From JAOPZW01 sp963803375 (lineage in GTDB: Bacteria; Actinomycetota; Thermoleophilia; Solirubrobacterales; Solirubrobacteraceae), in assembly GCA_963803375.1 (NCBI GenBank), contig CAWDMB010000016.1, positions 186,001-250,000 on the forward strand: a stretch of DNA of 64,000 nucleotides. The letters are read 5' to 3'. Positions 1 to 8,981 of the stretch are shown piece by piece. Numbering within the stretch: the first letter of the stretch is position 1; every line of letters begins with the position of its first letter. The notes beneath the pieces were generated by a model. The model was not told the origin of the DNA. It did not search any database and saw only the letters and a program-made list of their open reading frames with translations. Made by a program: the position numbers and the translations under genes.

Positions 1-103
1 AAGCCATGGGACCGACCCCCCACGTTGGAGCGCGAACATCGGGACTCACAGGATTCCCGGCGGCGGCGGCCGTCACCCCAACCACGCCCGAATTCGACGT
101 GAG

Positions 104-1171
104 GTGATCGTCGTCGGCGGCGGCCAGGCCGGGCTCGCCATCGGCCACTTCCTCGCGCGGCAGGGGCGTGACTTCTCGATCCTCGACGCGAGCGACGAGC
201 CGGCGGCCGCGTGGCGTGCGCGTTGGGACTCGCTGAAGCTGTTCACGCCGGTGCGCTACAGCGGCCTTCCGGGGCTGCCCTTCCCGGGCGACCCGGACAG
301 CTATCCGACGCGCGATGAGGTGGCGGACTACCTGATCGATTACGCCCGCCGCTTCGAGCTGCCGCTCGAGCTCGACAGCCGCGTCCGCTCGATCCGCAGA
401 ACCAACGGGACCTACCTGGTCGAGCTGGACGACCGCACCTACGAAGCCGGCCAGGTTGTGGTGGCCACGGGCCCGTTCCAGGTGCCGTTCGTGCCCCCGA
501 TCGCCGAGCGCCTGGACCCGGAGATCGTGCAGTTCCACAGCACGACCTACCGGAAGCCGCAGGATCTCCCCGAAGGACCCGTCCTCGTCGTCGGCGGCGG
601 CAACACGGGCTTCCAGATCGCCGAGGAGCTCGCTGCCTCCCGTGAGGTCCACCTGTCGATCGGCTCGCGGCAGACGCCGCTTCCGCAGCGCATCCTCGGC
701 CGCGACCTGTTCTGGTACCTCGAGGCAACCGGGCTGCTCCGCAAGACGACCGCGTCCCGGGTCGGCCGCCGGCTGTCGGGGCGAGACACGCTGATCGGCT
801 CTCGCCCGCGGGCCTTGCGTCGCCGGCACGGTGTGCGGCTCCATGGTCGCGTCGTCGACGCCGCCGGGCGTACCGTGGGCCTCGGCGACGGCGAAAGGCT
901 CGAAGTCCGGGCCATCATCTGGGCAACCGGCTACAGAGTCGACCATTCGTGGATCGACGTCCCCGTCTTTGACGGCGACGGGCGCGTCGTGCACCAGCGC
1001 GGCGTGACCGAGTCGCCCGGGCTCTACTTCCTCGGGTTGTCCTGGCTGCACACGAGGGGCTCGGCGCTGATCGGCTGGGTCAAGGACGACGCCGAGTACC
1101 TCGCCCATCAGATCGCGACGTTCCAGCGGACAGCGGCGGCCCGAGCACGGGCGCCCGAGCGCGTCGCGTGA
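104..1171 (+). CDS. FAD-dependent oxidoreductase (flavin monooxygenase-like)
   Basis: Probable flavin-dependent monooxygenase or related NAD(P)H oxidoreductase of the CzcO-like class. The 355-residue product opens directly with the FAD-binding motif GGGQAG (residues 5-10) and has a second dinucleotide motif GGGNTG near residues 164-169 for NAD(P)H, followed by the WATGY segment usual before the C-terminal FAD contact. The substrate cannot be told from sequence. The GTG at 104 is the first start in frame, giving an unusually short N-terminus. A second frame beginning at ATG 6 encodes a plausible leader ending EFDV that stops at 104-106, so the original start may have been shifted by a 5-base insertion. 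The multicopper oxidase starts 16 bases after the stop, so the two may be cotranscribed. Confidence 0.8.
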   Translation: MIVVGGGQAGLAIGHFLARQGRDFSILDASDEPAAAWRARWDSLKLFTPVRYSGLPGLPFPGDPDSYPTRDEVADYLIDYARRFELPLELDSRVRSIRRTNGTYLVELDDRTYEAGQVVVATGPFQVPFVPPIAERLDPEIVQFHSTTYRKPQDLPEGPVLVVGGGNTGFQIAEELAASREVHLSIGSRQTPLPQRILGRDLFWYLEATGLLRKTTASRVGRRLSGRDTLIGSRPRALRRRHGVRLHGRVVDAAGRTVGLGDGERLEVRAIIWATGYRVDHSWIDVPVFDGDGRVVHQRGVTESPGLYFLGLSWLHTRGSALIGWVKDDAEYLAHQIATFQRTAAARARAPERVA

Positions 1172-1187
1172 ACCACAGGAGGTCGAC

Positions 1188-2964
1188 ATGACTCCAACTT
1201 CGGATCACTTCCCGAGAGAGGCCGCCGGCCTTCCCGAGGCGCACGCCGCAGAACTGGTCGAGCTCTCCGAGGGCGAGCGGTTCGACCTGCGCATCGCGCC
1301 GGTGGCCAAGCGACTCGGCGACGTCACCGTGCGGATGCTGGCCTACAACGGTTCTATCCCCGGGCCCACGCTCAAGGTGAAGGAAGGCTCGGAGATCGTG
1401 GTCGACGTCGAGAATCAGGGCGACATGGAGGCCACGGTCCACTGGCACGGGCTGCGGCTCGAGAACCGCTACGACGGAACCCATCAGGTCCAGCAGCCGA
1501 TGGCGGTGGGCGAGCGGTTCGCCGCCCGGGTCACGTTCCCCGACCCGGGCGTGTACTGGTATCACCCGCACATCCGCGAGGACTACGGCCAGGAGATGGG
1601 GCTGTACGGCAACGTCCTCGTCGAGCCGGCCGACCCCGACTATTGGCCGCCGGTCAACCGCGAGATCGTGCTGACGCTCGACGACATCCTGCTCGAGGAC
1701 GGCAGGGTCGCTCCGTTCAGTCGCGTCGAGACGACGCACGCGGCGATGGGACGCTTCGGCGACGTGCTGCTGGTCAGCGGTCAGCCCGACCTCTCGCTGA
1801 CCGCGCGGCTCGGCGAGGTGGTGCGCTTCTACCTGACCAACACCGCCAACACCCGGGTGTTCAAGGCGGCGCTGCCGGGGGCGCGGATGAAGCTGGTCGG
1901 CGGTGACAGCGGCCACGTCGAGCACGAGCAGTTCGTCGAGGAGGTCATCCTCGCCGCCGTCGGAGCGTGTGGTGGTCGACGTGCTGTTCGCGCAGGCCGG
2001 AGAGCTCAGGTTGGAGCACCAAACCCCACAGCGGGTCTTTCCGCTGGCCGCGATCCAGGTCCGTGAGGAGCGCGTCGAGCCGTCGCTCGAGGCGCAGTTC
2101 GAGGTCCTGCGGACCCACGCCGACATGGTCGCCGAGCGGGAACGGATCGCCCCCTACTTGGAGGCCGAACCCGACAAGAAGCTGGCGTTCATCGCCGAGA
2201 TGGACATGGGCGCGCCGGAAGCAGACGGGGCCATCGCCTACGCCTGCCCGATGCACCCGGCGATCGTCAGCGAGGAGCCCGGCCACTGCCCAGAGTGCGG
2301 CATGAAGCTGTTGGCGGTCGAGGCTGCGAAAACCGCCTACACGTGCCCGATGCACCCCGACGTGGTCAGCGCGGAGCAGGGCCACTGCCCGGAGTGCGGC
2401 ATGAAGTTGTTGCCGGCACAACTCGTCGCGCAGGCCGGAGGCGGCCACGAGCCCGGCGCCCACGAGCACGAGCACGGGGAGCACGAGCACGGCGCGCACG
2501 AGCACGGGGCGCACGAGCACTCCGGCCACCCCGATGAGGCCCACGACCACGCGGCGGCCGGCGGGATCGAGTGGGAGGACGACATGGTCGAGGTAAACCG
2601 GATGACCACGCCGGCCAACATGCGCTGGAAGCTGATCGACCGCGACACGGGCGCCGAGAACGCGGCGATCGACTGGCGGTTCCGGGTCGGAGACCAGGTC
2701 AAGGTCCGCCTGCTCAACGAGCTGGCCGGCGACCACCCGATGCACCACCCGTTCCACGTCCACGGTGCCGGCCGTTTCCTCATCCTCAGCCGCGACGGAG
2801 TCGACGAGCCCGACCTGGTCTGGAAGGACACGGTGCTGGTGCGCACCGGGGAGACGGTCGACATCCTGCTCGACATCACCAATGTCGGGCTCTGGATGGC
2901 GCACTGCCACATCGCCGAGCACCACGAGAGCGGCATGATGTTCAGCTTCGAGGTGACGGAATGA
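1188..2964 (+). pseudogene. frameshifted multicopper oxidase with two heavy-metal-binding motifs
   Basis: Two overlapping frames together encode one multicopper oxidase, an oxidase of metal ions or phenolics that reduces O2 to water. The first frame (from ATG 1188, preceded by AGGAGG-like bases) holds the N-terminal cupredoxin copper motifs HWH (residues 85-87) and HPH (126-128). Reading breaks near 1956, where one extra base moves it into the frame ending at 2964. The second part has two copies of the heavy-metal-binding motif CPMHP...CPECGMKLL (about 2248-2310 and 2341-2412), a His/Glu/Gly-rich run (2440-2550), and the C-terminal copper motifs HPMHHPFHVHG and HCHIAEHHESGMM. All copper ligands survive, so the break is recent, an assembly error, or a programmed shift. 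The metal-binding insert suggests copper or other metal handling. Confidence 0.85.
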
Positions 2965-3032
2965 CGGGCGTCGTAACGGAGCGTGCGACCTAACCAGACG
3001 TGGGCCCGGGCCAGACGAGCCTCGCGATCCCG

Positions 3033-4298
3033 TCAGGCGGGCTGGGGAGAGGGCTGCGCCTCGGACACCTCGACCGTGTCGGCGGGGGCGTTTTGGCGCC
3101 TCGACAGCGCCAGGCACGGCACCGCGAGGGCGGCGATCCCGGCGGTGAGCAGGTACGACTGCGCGTAGCCCCAGACGTCGGCGGCGCGGCCGAGCACCGG
3201 CTGCGCCCAGACTCCGCCGCTGGAGCTCATCATCGAGTCGAAGGAGAGGATCGTCGCCCGCTGGCGGGACGGGATCATCCCGTTGATGTAGGTCTGGCGG
3301 ATCGGCATCGTGGCGGCGAACAGAAGGCCCCAGACGACGGTCAGCCCGATCACCGGCCAGAAGCTCTTCACGATCCCGACCAGAAGCAGCGTCAGCGTGC
3401 TGAGCGCGGCCATCACGATCAGCGCCGACGTGCGGCGGTGAAAGCGGCGGCGGATCCGCGGCGCCGCGATCCCGCCGAGGATCTGGGCGCCGGCGACGAT
3501 CGCGGCCGCCAGTCCGGCGATCTGGTAGGCGTGCGGATCGCCGTAGAGCTCGAGCAGGTACGGCTGCAGGGCGTAGAAGGCGTAGATGCCGACGCCGCCG
3601 GTGAACAGGGCCTCGACCATCAGCCACTTGACCGCCGGCACCCGCCAGCCGTATTCGATCGAGGCGGCGGCGATCTTCCGCATCTCGGGCAGCACTCCGG
3701 TCCTGGTGTCGGGCGTGAACCCGACATCGTGCATGAGCGTATAGGCGAGAGCGAACATCACGACGAGGATCAACCCGCGGAGCACGAACGGCGCTCCGAG
3801 GCTGACCTGCTGGGCGATGAACCCGCCCGCAACCGAGCCGCTCAGCATGCCGACGCCGGTGACGACCTGCCCGCGCCCGAACACCGACTCCATTTCTCCC
3901 TCATATCCGGTGGCCGTCAGCGCGTCGACCAGCCACGCCTCGACCGCGCCGGAGAAGAACGTGAAGCCGAGGCCGAGCAGCATGGAGGCGCCCGCCCACT
4001 CCCAGAACGGCGCCTCGATCTGCCACAGCAGCACATACAGCAGCGTCGACAGCGTCAGCGTCAGCGTCCCGAGCAGGTAGGAAGCGCGCCGCCCCACGGT
4101 GTCGGCGACGATCCCGGTCGGGACCTCGAACAGCACCATCCCGCCGGTGAAGAACGCGTTGGCGGCGAACGCCTCCAGGTTCGAGAGCCCGGCGTCGAGC
4201 AGGAAGATCGTGTTGATCCCCCAGATCAGCGACGCCGCCAGCGTATTGCCGAGCAGCAGCACCAGGTAGGTGCGCTGGACTGAGCGTGGCGTGGGCAT
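3033..4298 (-). CDS. MFS transporter
   Basis: Major facilitator superfamily membrane transporter of 421 residues, the usual length for a 12-helix carrier. The N-terminus is rapidly hydrophobic and the loop between helices 2 and 3 carries the family motif A (GIVADTVGRR, about residues 62-71). The second half shows a similar helix-loop pattern. The gene is convergent with the multicopper oxidase and transcribed alone. The substrate is unknown; drug or small-molecule export is common for this type, but nothing in the sequence identifies it. The ATG at 4298 precedes a short basic stretch typical of these proteins. Confidence 0.85.
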   Translation of the reverse strand: MPTPRSVQRTYLVLLLGNTLAASLIWGINTIFLLDAGLSNLEAFAANAFFTGGMVLFEVPTGIVADTVGRRASYLLGTLTLTLSTLLYVLLWQIEAPFWEWAGASMLLGLGFTFFSGAVEAWLVDALTATGYEGEMESVFGRGQVVTGVGMLSGSVAGGFIAQQVSLGAPFVLRGLILVVMFALAYTLMHDVGFTPDTRTGVLPEMRKIAAASIEYGWRVPAVKWLMVEALFTGGVGIYAFYALQPYLLELYGDPHAYQIAGLAAAIVAGAQILGGIAAPRIRRRFHRRTSALIVMAALSTLTLLLVGIVKSFWPVIGLTVVWGLLFAATMPIRQTYINGMIPSRQRATILSFDSMMSSSGGVWAQPVLGRAADVWGYAQSYLLTAGIAALAVPCLALSRRQNAPADTVEVSEAQPSPQPA

Positions 4299-4472
4299 CG
4301 GTCAGTGACGTTGGCGGCGCTGTCGCGAATCGTCCAGTTCGACAGCGACCCGCCCAATCGTGACAGTGCCGCATCCTCGGAGAAGCGCGGGCGAGCGAAT
4401 GCCGACCTCGCGACCGTGCGCTCGTTGCGCTCGTACTCGAGTGGGCCGGCCGTAACCCTCGGCTCTCCATGA

Positions 4473-4619
4473 ACTCACAGTCGTTCCGGGGTCGCGCTGC
4501 GGGAAGCCCGCTCGCGGTTGCCCCCGGTAGAAGCCAAGGCCGCGCTCGAAGAGCTCGACGCCCTGGCGGACGAGGACTGGACCCGCGACGAGACGATCGA
4601 GCGGCTGCGCAGGTTCTAG
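4473..4619 (+). pseudogene. C-terminal fragment of an unknown protein
   Basis: An open frame without ATG, GTG or TTG near its beginning encodes a charged helical tail (EAKAALEELDALADEDW then TRDETIERLRRF) ending at TAG 4617-4619. Codon composition looks genuine rather than antisense shadow. It begins immediately after an in-frame stop at 4470, so this is probably the 3' end of a gene whose front has been lost. Function not recognised. Confidence 0.35.
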
Positions 4620-4663
4620 GAGTACCGCAAGCGCCGCTTCGCGACCCGCGCGCCCGCGCCTGG

Positions 4664-4699
4664 GAGACCCTGTCGGTCCCTACATCGACAGGGACTCTC
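4664..4699. repeat. short inverted repeat (hairpin)
   Basis: Eight bases (CCCTGTCG, 4668-4675) pair perfectly with CGACAGGG (4686-4693) across a 10-base loop, and the flanks GAGA and CTCTC could lengthen the stem. There is no U-run on either side, so it may be a weak terminator, an operator or a relic. Confidence 0.4.
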
Positions 4700-4730
4700 A
4701 CTCGGCGCCGTGCCGTGCTTCCCTACAGCG

Positions 4731-4937
4731 ATGACCGAGAAGAAGACCTGGTTGATCACCGGCGCCGGGCGCGGGATGGGCGTGGACAGCGCCGACGCTG
4801 CGCTGGCCGCCGGCAACGCCGTCGTCGCCACCGGCCGCAACCCCGACGCCGTCGCCACGGCGGTCGGCGAGGCCGACGCCTTCCGCGGGCTCTCGACGTC
4901 GCTGGCCCACGAGAACGCGACCGCGGAGGTGGTGTGA
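4731..4937 (+). pseudogene. truncated short-chain dehydrogenase
   Basis: The 68-residue product starts with the classic SDR nucleotide-binding strand and glycine motif (TGAGRGMG, residues 10-17) followed by the ATGRNPDAV turn that fixes the cofactor. It then jumps after about 45 residues to an SDR-like segment (FRGLSTSLAHE) and stops. The catalytic Ser-Tyr-Lys region is absent; full-length SDRs are about 250 residues. An internal deletion has therefore removed most of the gene. The stop lies 3 bases before the downstream alcohol dehydrogenase. Confidence 0.75.
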
Positions 4938-4940
4938 CCC

Positions 4941-5975
4941 ATGCGCGCAACCGTCATGTTCGGCGCCGGTGACGTCCGCATCGAGGACGTTCCGGACGCC
5001 AGCCTGATCGAGCCGACCGACGCCGTCGTCCGCGTCACCCGCGGCTGCATCTGCGGCAGCGATCTGTGGCCGTACGCCACGCTTGAACGCACCGAGACGG
5101 GCTGCCGCATGGGCCACGAGGCGATCGGCGTCGTCGAGGCCGTCGGCGCGGACGTCCGCACCGTGAAGTCCGGCGATCTCGTCGTCATGCCGTTCGCGTA
5201 CTCCGACGGCAGCTGCGCCTTCTGCCACGAGGGGCTGCACACGTCGTGCGTCCACGGCGGGTTCTTCGGCTCGGGCGACGCCGACGGAGCCCAGGCCGAG
5301 GCCCTTCGCGTCCCTCAGGCGGACGGAACGCTCGTCGTGCTGCCGGTCGGCGAGGACGACGCGCTGATGCCCTCGCTCCTGACGCTGTCCGACGTGCTCG
5401 GGACGGGCCACCACGCGGCGGTCGCCGCGAGGGTCGGGCCCGGGAAGACCGCGGCCGTCGTCGGCGACGGCGCCGTCGGGCTGTGCGGCGTGCTCGCCGC
5501 CCGGCGCCTCGGCGCCGAGCAGATCATCATCCTCGGCCGCCACGCCGACCGGATCGCGCTGGCGCGCGAGTTCGGCGTGACGGACGTCGTCAGCGAGCGC
5601 GGCGAGGAGGCGGTCGAGCGCGTGCGCGAGCTCACCGGCGGGTTCGGCGTGCACTCCGTGCTCGAGTGCGTGGGGCTCGCCGAGTCGACGCGCACGGCCA
5701 TCGGCATCGCGCGGCCGGGCGGCGCCGTCGGCCGCGTCGGCGTGCCCCAGGACGAGACGATTCCCGCGTCGCAGCCGGCGTTCTTCGCCAACGTCACCGT
5801 GAGCGGCGGCCCCGCCCCGGTCCGCGCGTATATCGAGGAGCTCCTGCCGGACGTCCTCGAAGGCAGGATCGAACCCGGCCGGGTCTTCGACCGGGTCGCG
5901 CGCCTCGACGAGGTGCCCGACGGCTACCGGGCGATGGCCGAGCGCGAAGCGATCAAGGTGATGGTGCAGCCGTGA
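4941..5975 (+). CDS. zinc-dependent alcohol dehydrogenase (MDR family)
   Basis: Medium-chain dehydrogenase/reductase of 344 residues. The catalytic zinc site is visible as the CICGSDLWPY segment (Cys near residue 36) and GHEAIGVVEAVG (about 54-65). The structural zinc lobe is reduced: only some of the usual four cysteines are present (SCAFCHEGLHTSC). The Rossmann fold shows VVGDGAVGL near residues 172-180, followed by an LGRHADR-like cofactor turn. It probably oxidises an alcohol or reduces an aldehyde with NAD(P); the substrate is unknown. Its stop overlaps a GTG start (GTGA) for the DUF2255 remnant, so the two were translationally coupled. Confidence 0.85.
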   Translation: MRATVMFGAGDVRIEDVPDASLIEPTDAVVRVTRGCICGSDLWPYATLERTETGCRMGHEAIGVVEAVGADVRTVKSGDLVVMPFAYSDGSCAFCHEGLHTSCVHGGFFGSGDADGAQAEALRVPQADGTLVVLPVGEDDALMPSLLTLSDVLGTGHHAAVAARVGPGKTAAVVGDGAVGLCGVLAARRLGAEQIIILGRHADRIALAREFGVTDVVSERGEEAVERVRELTGGFGVHSVLECVGLAESTRTAIGIARPGGAVGRVGVPQDETIPASQPAFFANVTVSGGPAPVRAYIEELLPDVLEGRIEPGRVFDRVARLDEVPDGYRAMAEREAIKVMVQP

Positions 5976-6145
5976 CGAGCTGGACCAGCGACGAGCTTGC
6001 GCGGATCGGGGCGGCGGACGAGCTGGAGCTCGCCACGCTGCGACGCGACGCGACGCTGCGCATCAGTCTCATGACAACGCCGGAGGTGCGGGCCACGACG
6101 CTCAGGCTCGTGCCGCGCCCGCCGGAAGCGGCGCAGGCGCTCTGA
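5972..6145 (+). pseudogene. DUF2255-like protein, truncated
   Basis: The 57-residue product begins like DUF2255 proteins (SWTSDELARIGAADELELA and an R-rich following strand), but the frame leaves the family after about 30 residues and ends in an unrelated proline-rich tail. DUF2255 proteins are usually about 120-130 residues. The GTG start overlaps the alcohol dehydrogenase stop by four bases. I read it as the 5' remnant of a deleted gene; the family assignment is from memory. Confidence 0.55.
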
Positions 6146-6243
6146 CACGGGGGAGGCTCGCCAGCGCATGCCCGACGTCCGCCGCGTCCCGGTGCCGGCG
6201 ATCATCCTCGCCGGCTACCTGATGATCCACGGCTGCAGCCGCA

Positions 6244-6830
6244 GTGCTCGCGCTCGCCCTCCTCGTCGCGCTCGTCGTCCGCGCTCGCAACGTCGCCCCG
6301 ACCGCCGGCGTGTGCGGGGTCTGCGGTCGCGTCGGCCGGCTCGCGGTCCGCGCGACCGACACGTCGCCCGCGGTCGGCGACTGCTGCTATCGGCCCCCGG
6401 TCGCGACGTGCAGCAGGTGCGGGCGCGAGCAGCCGTGCTATCACGCCGGCGATCCGCAGCGGGCGATCTGCCTGGGGTGCGCCAGTCGGCGCACGACGAG
6501 TCACGTGCCTGGACTGCGAGAAGCCGCGAGCCGCGCACCGGCGCGTCGAGGGCGGCGCGATCTGCGAGACATGTGACCGGCGGCGCGGCAACACGATCGG
6601 AGTGTGCACCGGCTGCGGGCAGCGGGCGCCGCTGCGTCGCGAGCGTTGCGACCGGTGTCTGCTACGCGCCGCCGTCGAAGAGCTCGCCGACACCGGCGAT
6701 CCCGCCGCGGTCGCGGCGTTGTTGGCACCGTTCCTGGAGTGGATGGCGACCGCCTGGATCGCCGACGGCCCGGGCATCCGGCACCGCCCGCGCCGATCCG
6801 ACGTCGGGCACTCAGCGCCTGGTCTCGTAC
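6244..6830 (+). pseudogene. zinc-ribbon-rich fragment, integrase N-terminus-like
   Basis: Two frames joined by a single-base break near 6498 encode a chain of CxxC zinc ribbons: CGVCGRVGR, CSRCGREQPCYH, CLGC, TCLDCEKPRAAHR, CETCDRRRG, CTGCGQR and CDRCLLR. A helical stretch follows (VEELADTGDPAAVAALLAPF) and the sequence then runs into the end of the opposite-strand reductase gene. Repeated ribbons of this kind precede the core-binding domain in some actinobacterial site-specific recombinases. No catalytic domain remains, so this is a broken leftover, possibly of an old mobile element. The family link is inferred from pattern, not search. Confidence 0.5.
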
Positions 6831-7375
6831 CTGGTCAGGAGCACGCCGTCGGGAAACGTCCGGGTCTCCACCAGGGTCAGGTTCACCCAGTTGTCCAGGG
6901 CCGTAAAGAACGGCGTGCCGCCGCCCACCAAGACCGGTGCGGTGGCCAGCACGTACTCGTCGATCAGCCCGGCCCGCATGGCCGCCGCGGCGAGGGTGGC
7001 GCCGCCGACGTCCATGGGACCGCCATCCTCGGCCTTGAGCCGGGTGATCTCGGTGACAGCGTCGCCGGTGACCAGGCGGGCGTTCCAGTCGACCGTGTTG
7101 ATCGTCGAGGAGAACACCACCTTCGGCATGTCCTGCCAGCGGCGGGCGAACTCGATCTCCGCCGGTGTGGCGCCGGGCTGCTGGTCGGCGGTCGGCCAGT
7201 GGGAGCTCATCGTCTCCCACAGTTTGCGCCCATACAGCGCCAGGCCCGTCGCCCCCACCCGGTCGGACCACCACTGGAACAGCTCGTCGCTCGGCACGCT
7301 CCAGCCGAGGTCGTCGCCGGGCGCGGCGATGTAGCCGTCGAGGCTCAGGTTCATGCCAAAGGTCAGTTTCCGCAT
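6812..7375 (-). CDS. dihydrofolate reductase family protein (RibD C-terminal type)
   Basis: A 187-residue single-domain protein of the RibD-C/DHFR-like fold. It starts RKLTFGMNLSLDGYIAAPGD, the typical first strand and substrate loop of this family, and ends with the strand pair around VLVGGGTPFF and the tail LLTRYETRR. Family members bind NADPH and reduce pteridine or other small molecules; true dihydrofolate or riboflavin-pathway roles need not apply. Length is normal. It faces the zinc-ribbon remnant, which collides with its 3' end. Because it is intact amid debris, it is probably still selected. Confidence 0.85.
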   Translation of the reverse strand: MRKLTFGMNLSLDGYIAAPGDDLGWSVPSDELFQWWSDRVGATGLALYGRKLWETMSSHWPTADQQPGATPAEIEFARRWQDMPKVVFSSTINTVDWNARLVTGDAVTEITRLKAEDGGPMDVGGATLAAAAMRAGLIDEYVLATAPVLVGGGTPFFTALDNWVNLTLVETRTFPDGVLLTRYETRR

Positions 7376-7560
7376 GACGTCAGCCTCCCATGAGTCGGCA
7401 TTTCGGCGTACAGACCAGCACGGCGCGGAAAATCATCGGTCAGGCCACACCGCGGCCGGTTGACCACCACGCCAAGCGCCTTCAAGCCCTTCGGGCTCGC
7501 CGGCGCGCCCTCCCTGGCGGTCGGGTTCCGGCCCGTCGCCGGCCCGCCCTTCGCGGGGCC

Positions 7561-7746
7561 ATGCACAGCTCCCACACCAACCACGAGACGGCCTATTCCG
7601 GCGACCCGAATAGCCACACGTCGCCAGTCGCCGCGGACCGCTTCATGACCCACCTCGCCATGCAAGAAGTCGACGACCACGGCAGCCCCGTCACGTGGGG
7701 CGAGCACGTCAGCGACGAGGAGTACACCGCCGCGCCGGTGTCATAG
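7561..7746 (+). pseudogene. C-terminal remnant of a cupin-like protein
   Basis: The frame ending at TAG 7744-7746 encodes MTHLAMQEVDDHGSPVTWGEH then VSDEEYTA. That tail resembles the C-terminus of small cupin-domain proteins, but no cupin barrel motif (GxHxH) is present upstream. The bases before it (about 7440-7560) have coding-like composition in a different frame. I interpret the whole stretch as a gene shortened by deletion and frameshift. The family call rests on a remembered tail pattern only. Confidence 0.35.
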
Positions 7747-7960
7747 GCGTCGCGAGGGGGCAGAGCACGGAGCGCAGGTGCGGCTCGCCGCGCGGCGGCC
7801 CTCGGCGATGAGCTTGGCGTGGATCATGCGCCGCAGGCCGTCAGCGCTCTCGGGCAGCGCGGCCCGGCGATCTGGGCGCTGAGGGCGCGCGCTCGGGCCG
7901 GCGCGCGGGCGGCGCGCTTGCCTGTGCGGCGCGGCGTTCGCGCTCCGAGCGGAGCGGGCG

Positions 7961-8343
7961 GTGGAAGCGGCCGCTGTGGCAGACGAGGAAACACGGCCTG
8001 AGCTGATCCTCTACGTCGCAGAGAAGCTGGAGCGCGACCACCACGCCGGCAGCGGACGCATCAAGCCGGCGAAGCTCCTTGCGCCGAGTAGCGCGAGCTG
8101 ATCGATGAGGTCGTCGATCGGTACCGCAGCGAGAGTGGCGCGATGATCGTGCAGGCCGCCCACGAGTTCCCTGGCTGGCTGCACGCCTGGCGCGGCGGCG
8201 AGGGCGCCGGCGAGCTGATCTCCCACGAGTCGGTCTTCTGGGACTCGCGGACGGAGCTGGTCCCGGAGGAGCGCCAGCGCGCGGCCCAGCTCGCCGTGCA
8301 ATTGTTGGGCCGGCCGGACGGGACGTCGTCGCCGAGGTCGTAG
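7961..8343 (+). pseudogene. degenerate Panacea-domain (DUF4065-like) gene
   Basis: Two frames carry matching halves of one protein. The first (7961 to about 8100) reads PELILYVAEKLERD...GRIKPAKLL, which matches the start of Panacea/SocA-type domains. The second (8092-8343) reads LIDEVVDRYR...AAHEFPGWLHAW...SHESVFWDSRTELVPEERQ, which looks like the domain's C-terminal third. The middle is lost, with a stop at 8089 in the second frame. Panacea domains are known mainly as broad antitoxin or proteolysis-adaptor modules of toxin-antitoxin systems. No partner toxin is recognisable beside it. Confidence 0.5.
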
Positions 8344-8422
8344 GGGATCCAGCCCTCATCGTCGAGCGGCTTGGTGGCGATCGTGTCGGGGTTCGCGGGG
8401 ATCGTCGCTTGGACGGTGCCAT
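8306..8422 (-). pseudogene. 5' fragment of an unknown gene
   Basis: On the minus strand an AAGGAG ribosome-binding site lies about 7 bases before ATG 8422. After one apparently missing base the frame reads TVQATIPANPDTIATKPLDD and then EGWIPYDLGDDVPSG with strongly G/C third positions, until it meets the Panacea remnant. No family recognised. The clean Shine-Dalgarno and codon pattern argue that a real gene once started here. Confidence 0.35.
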
Positions 8423-8514
8423 GCGGGCTCCTTCGTTGGGGGTGCGGCCAGGAGGTTGTGGAGCTGTTGTTGAACGCGATCGATGGTGCGGCGGGGCGGT
8501 CGACGCGGGCGAGC

Positions 8515-8976
8515 ATGAGAGCGCCCTCGAGGCCGGCGATGCAGCTCGCGAAGCCCGGACGCTCGGTGCTGATCATGAACCGCGGGAGCATCGGCCTGTA
8601 CGCGTGCGACATCGCCGGCGCCGTCTTCGACGTCGCGGTCGAGACGACCGGCCGGGTCGATGCGCTGGCTTGCGCATGCCGCTCGCTCGTCCCGGAGGGC
8701 GTCTGCGAGAGCGCCGGCAACCACTTCCAGTCGGGTGAGCTGCCGTTGTTCGAGATGAACCTCAACTCGATCAATCTGCGGATCGCGCGCGACAACGTCC
8801 GCGCCCACATCCCCGCCGCGCTCGACCTCGCCCTGAGCGGTCGCGTCAACCCGCGAAGCGTCGTCTCCCACGTCCTCGACTGGGAGACCCTTCCGGATGA
8901 GCTGCCCAGGCTCCACACCAAGCAGGTGTTCGTCTGCGGCCCCGTTCGCGTTCCCGACAGCGAGCCCGCCGAGTAG
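8515..8976 (+). pseudogene. 3' fragment of a zinc alcohol dehydrogenase
   Basis: The frame ending at TAG 8974-8976 encodes the back half of an MDR dehydrogenase: a Rossmann piece (SVLIMNRGSIGLYA), then FDVAVETTGRVDALACACRS and LVPEGVCESAGNHF. The alcohol-binding N-terminal domain and about 25 residues of the cofactor domain are missing. It aligns by eye with the intact paralogue that starts 6 bases downstream at 8982 (YDVAVEATSR, LAPGGVCTAVGYY), suggesting an old tandem pair in which the first copy decayed. Confidence 0.7.
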
Positions 8977-8981
8977 GCGGG

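Larger units (their letters stand above)
4299..4730. other. intergenic region with coding remnant
   Basis: No intact gene is visible in these 432 bases, which lie upstream of both the MFS gene (leftward) and the dehydrogenase remnant (rightward). One plus-strand stretch (4473-4619) has coding-like third-position G/C and reads to ...RLRRF before a TAG, but it follows a stop and has no convincing start. A short hairpin lies at 4664-4699. Confidence 0.5.
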
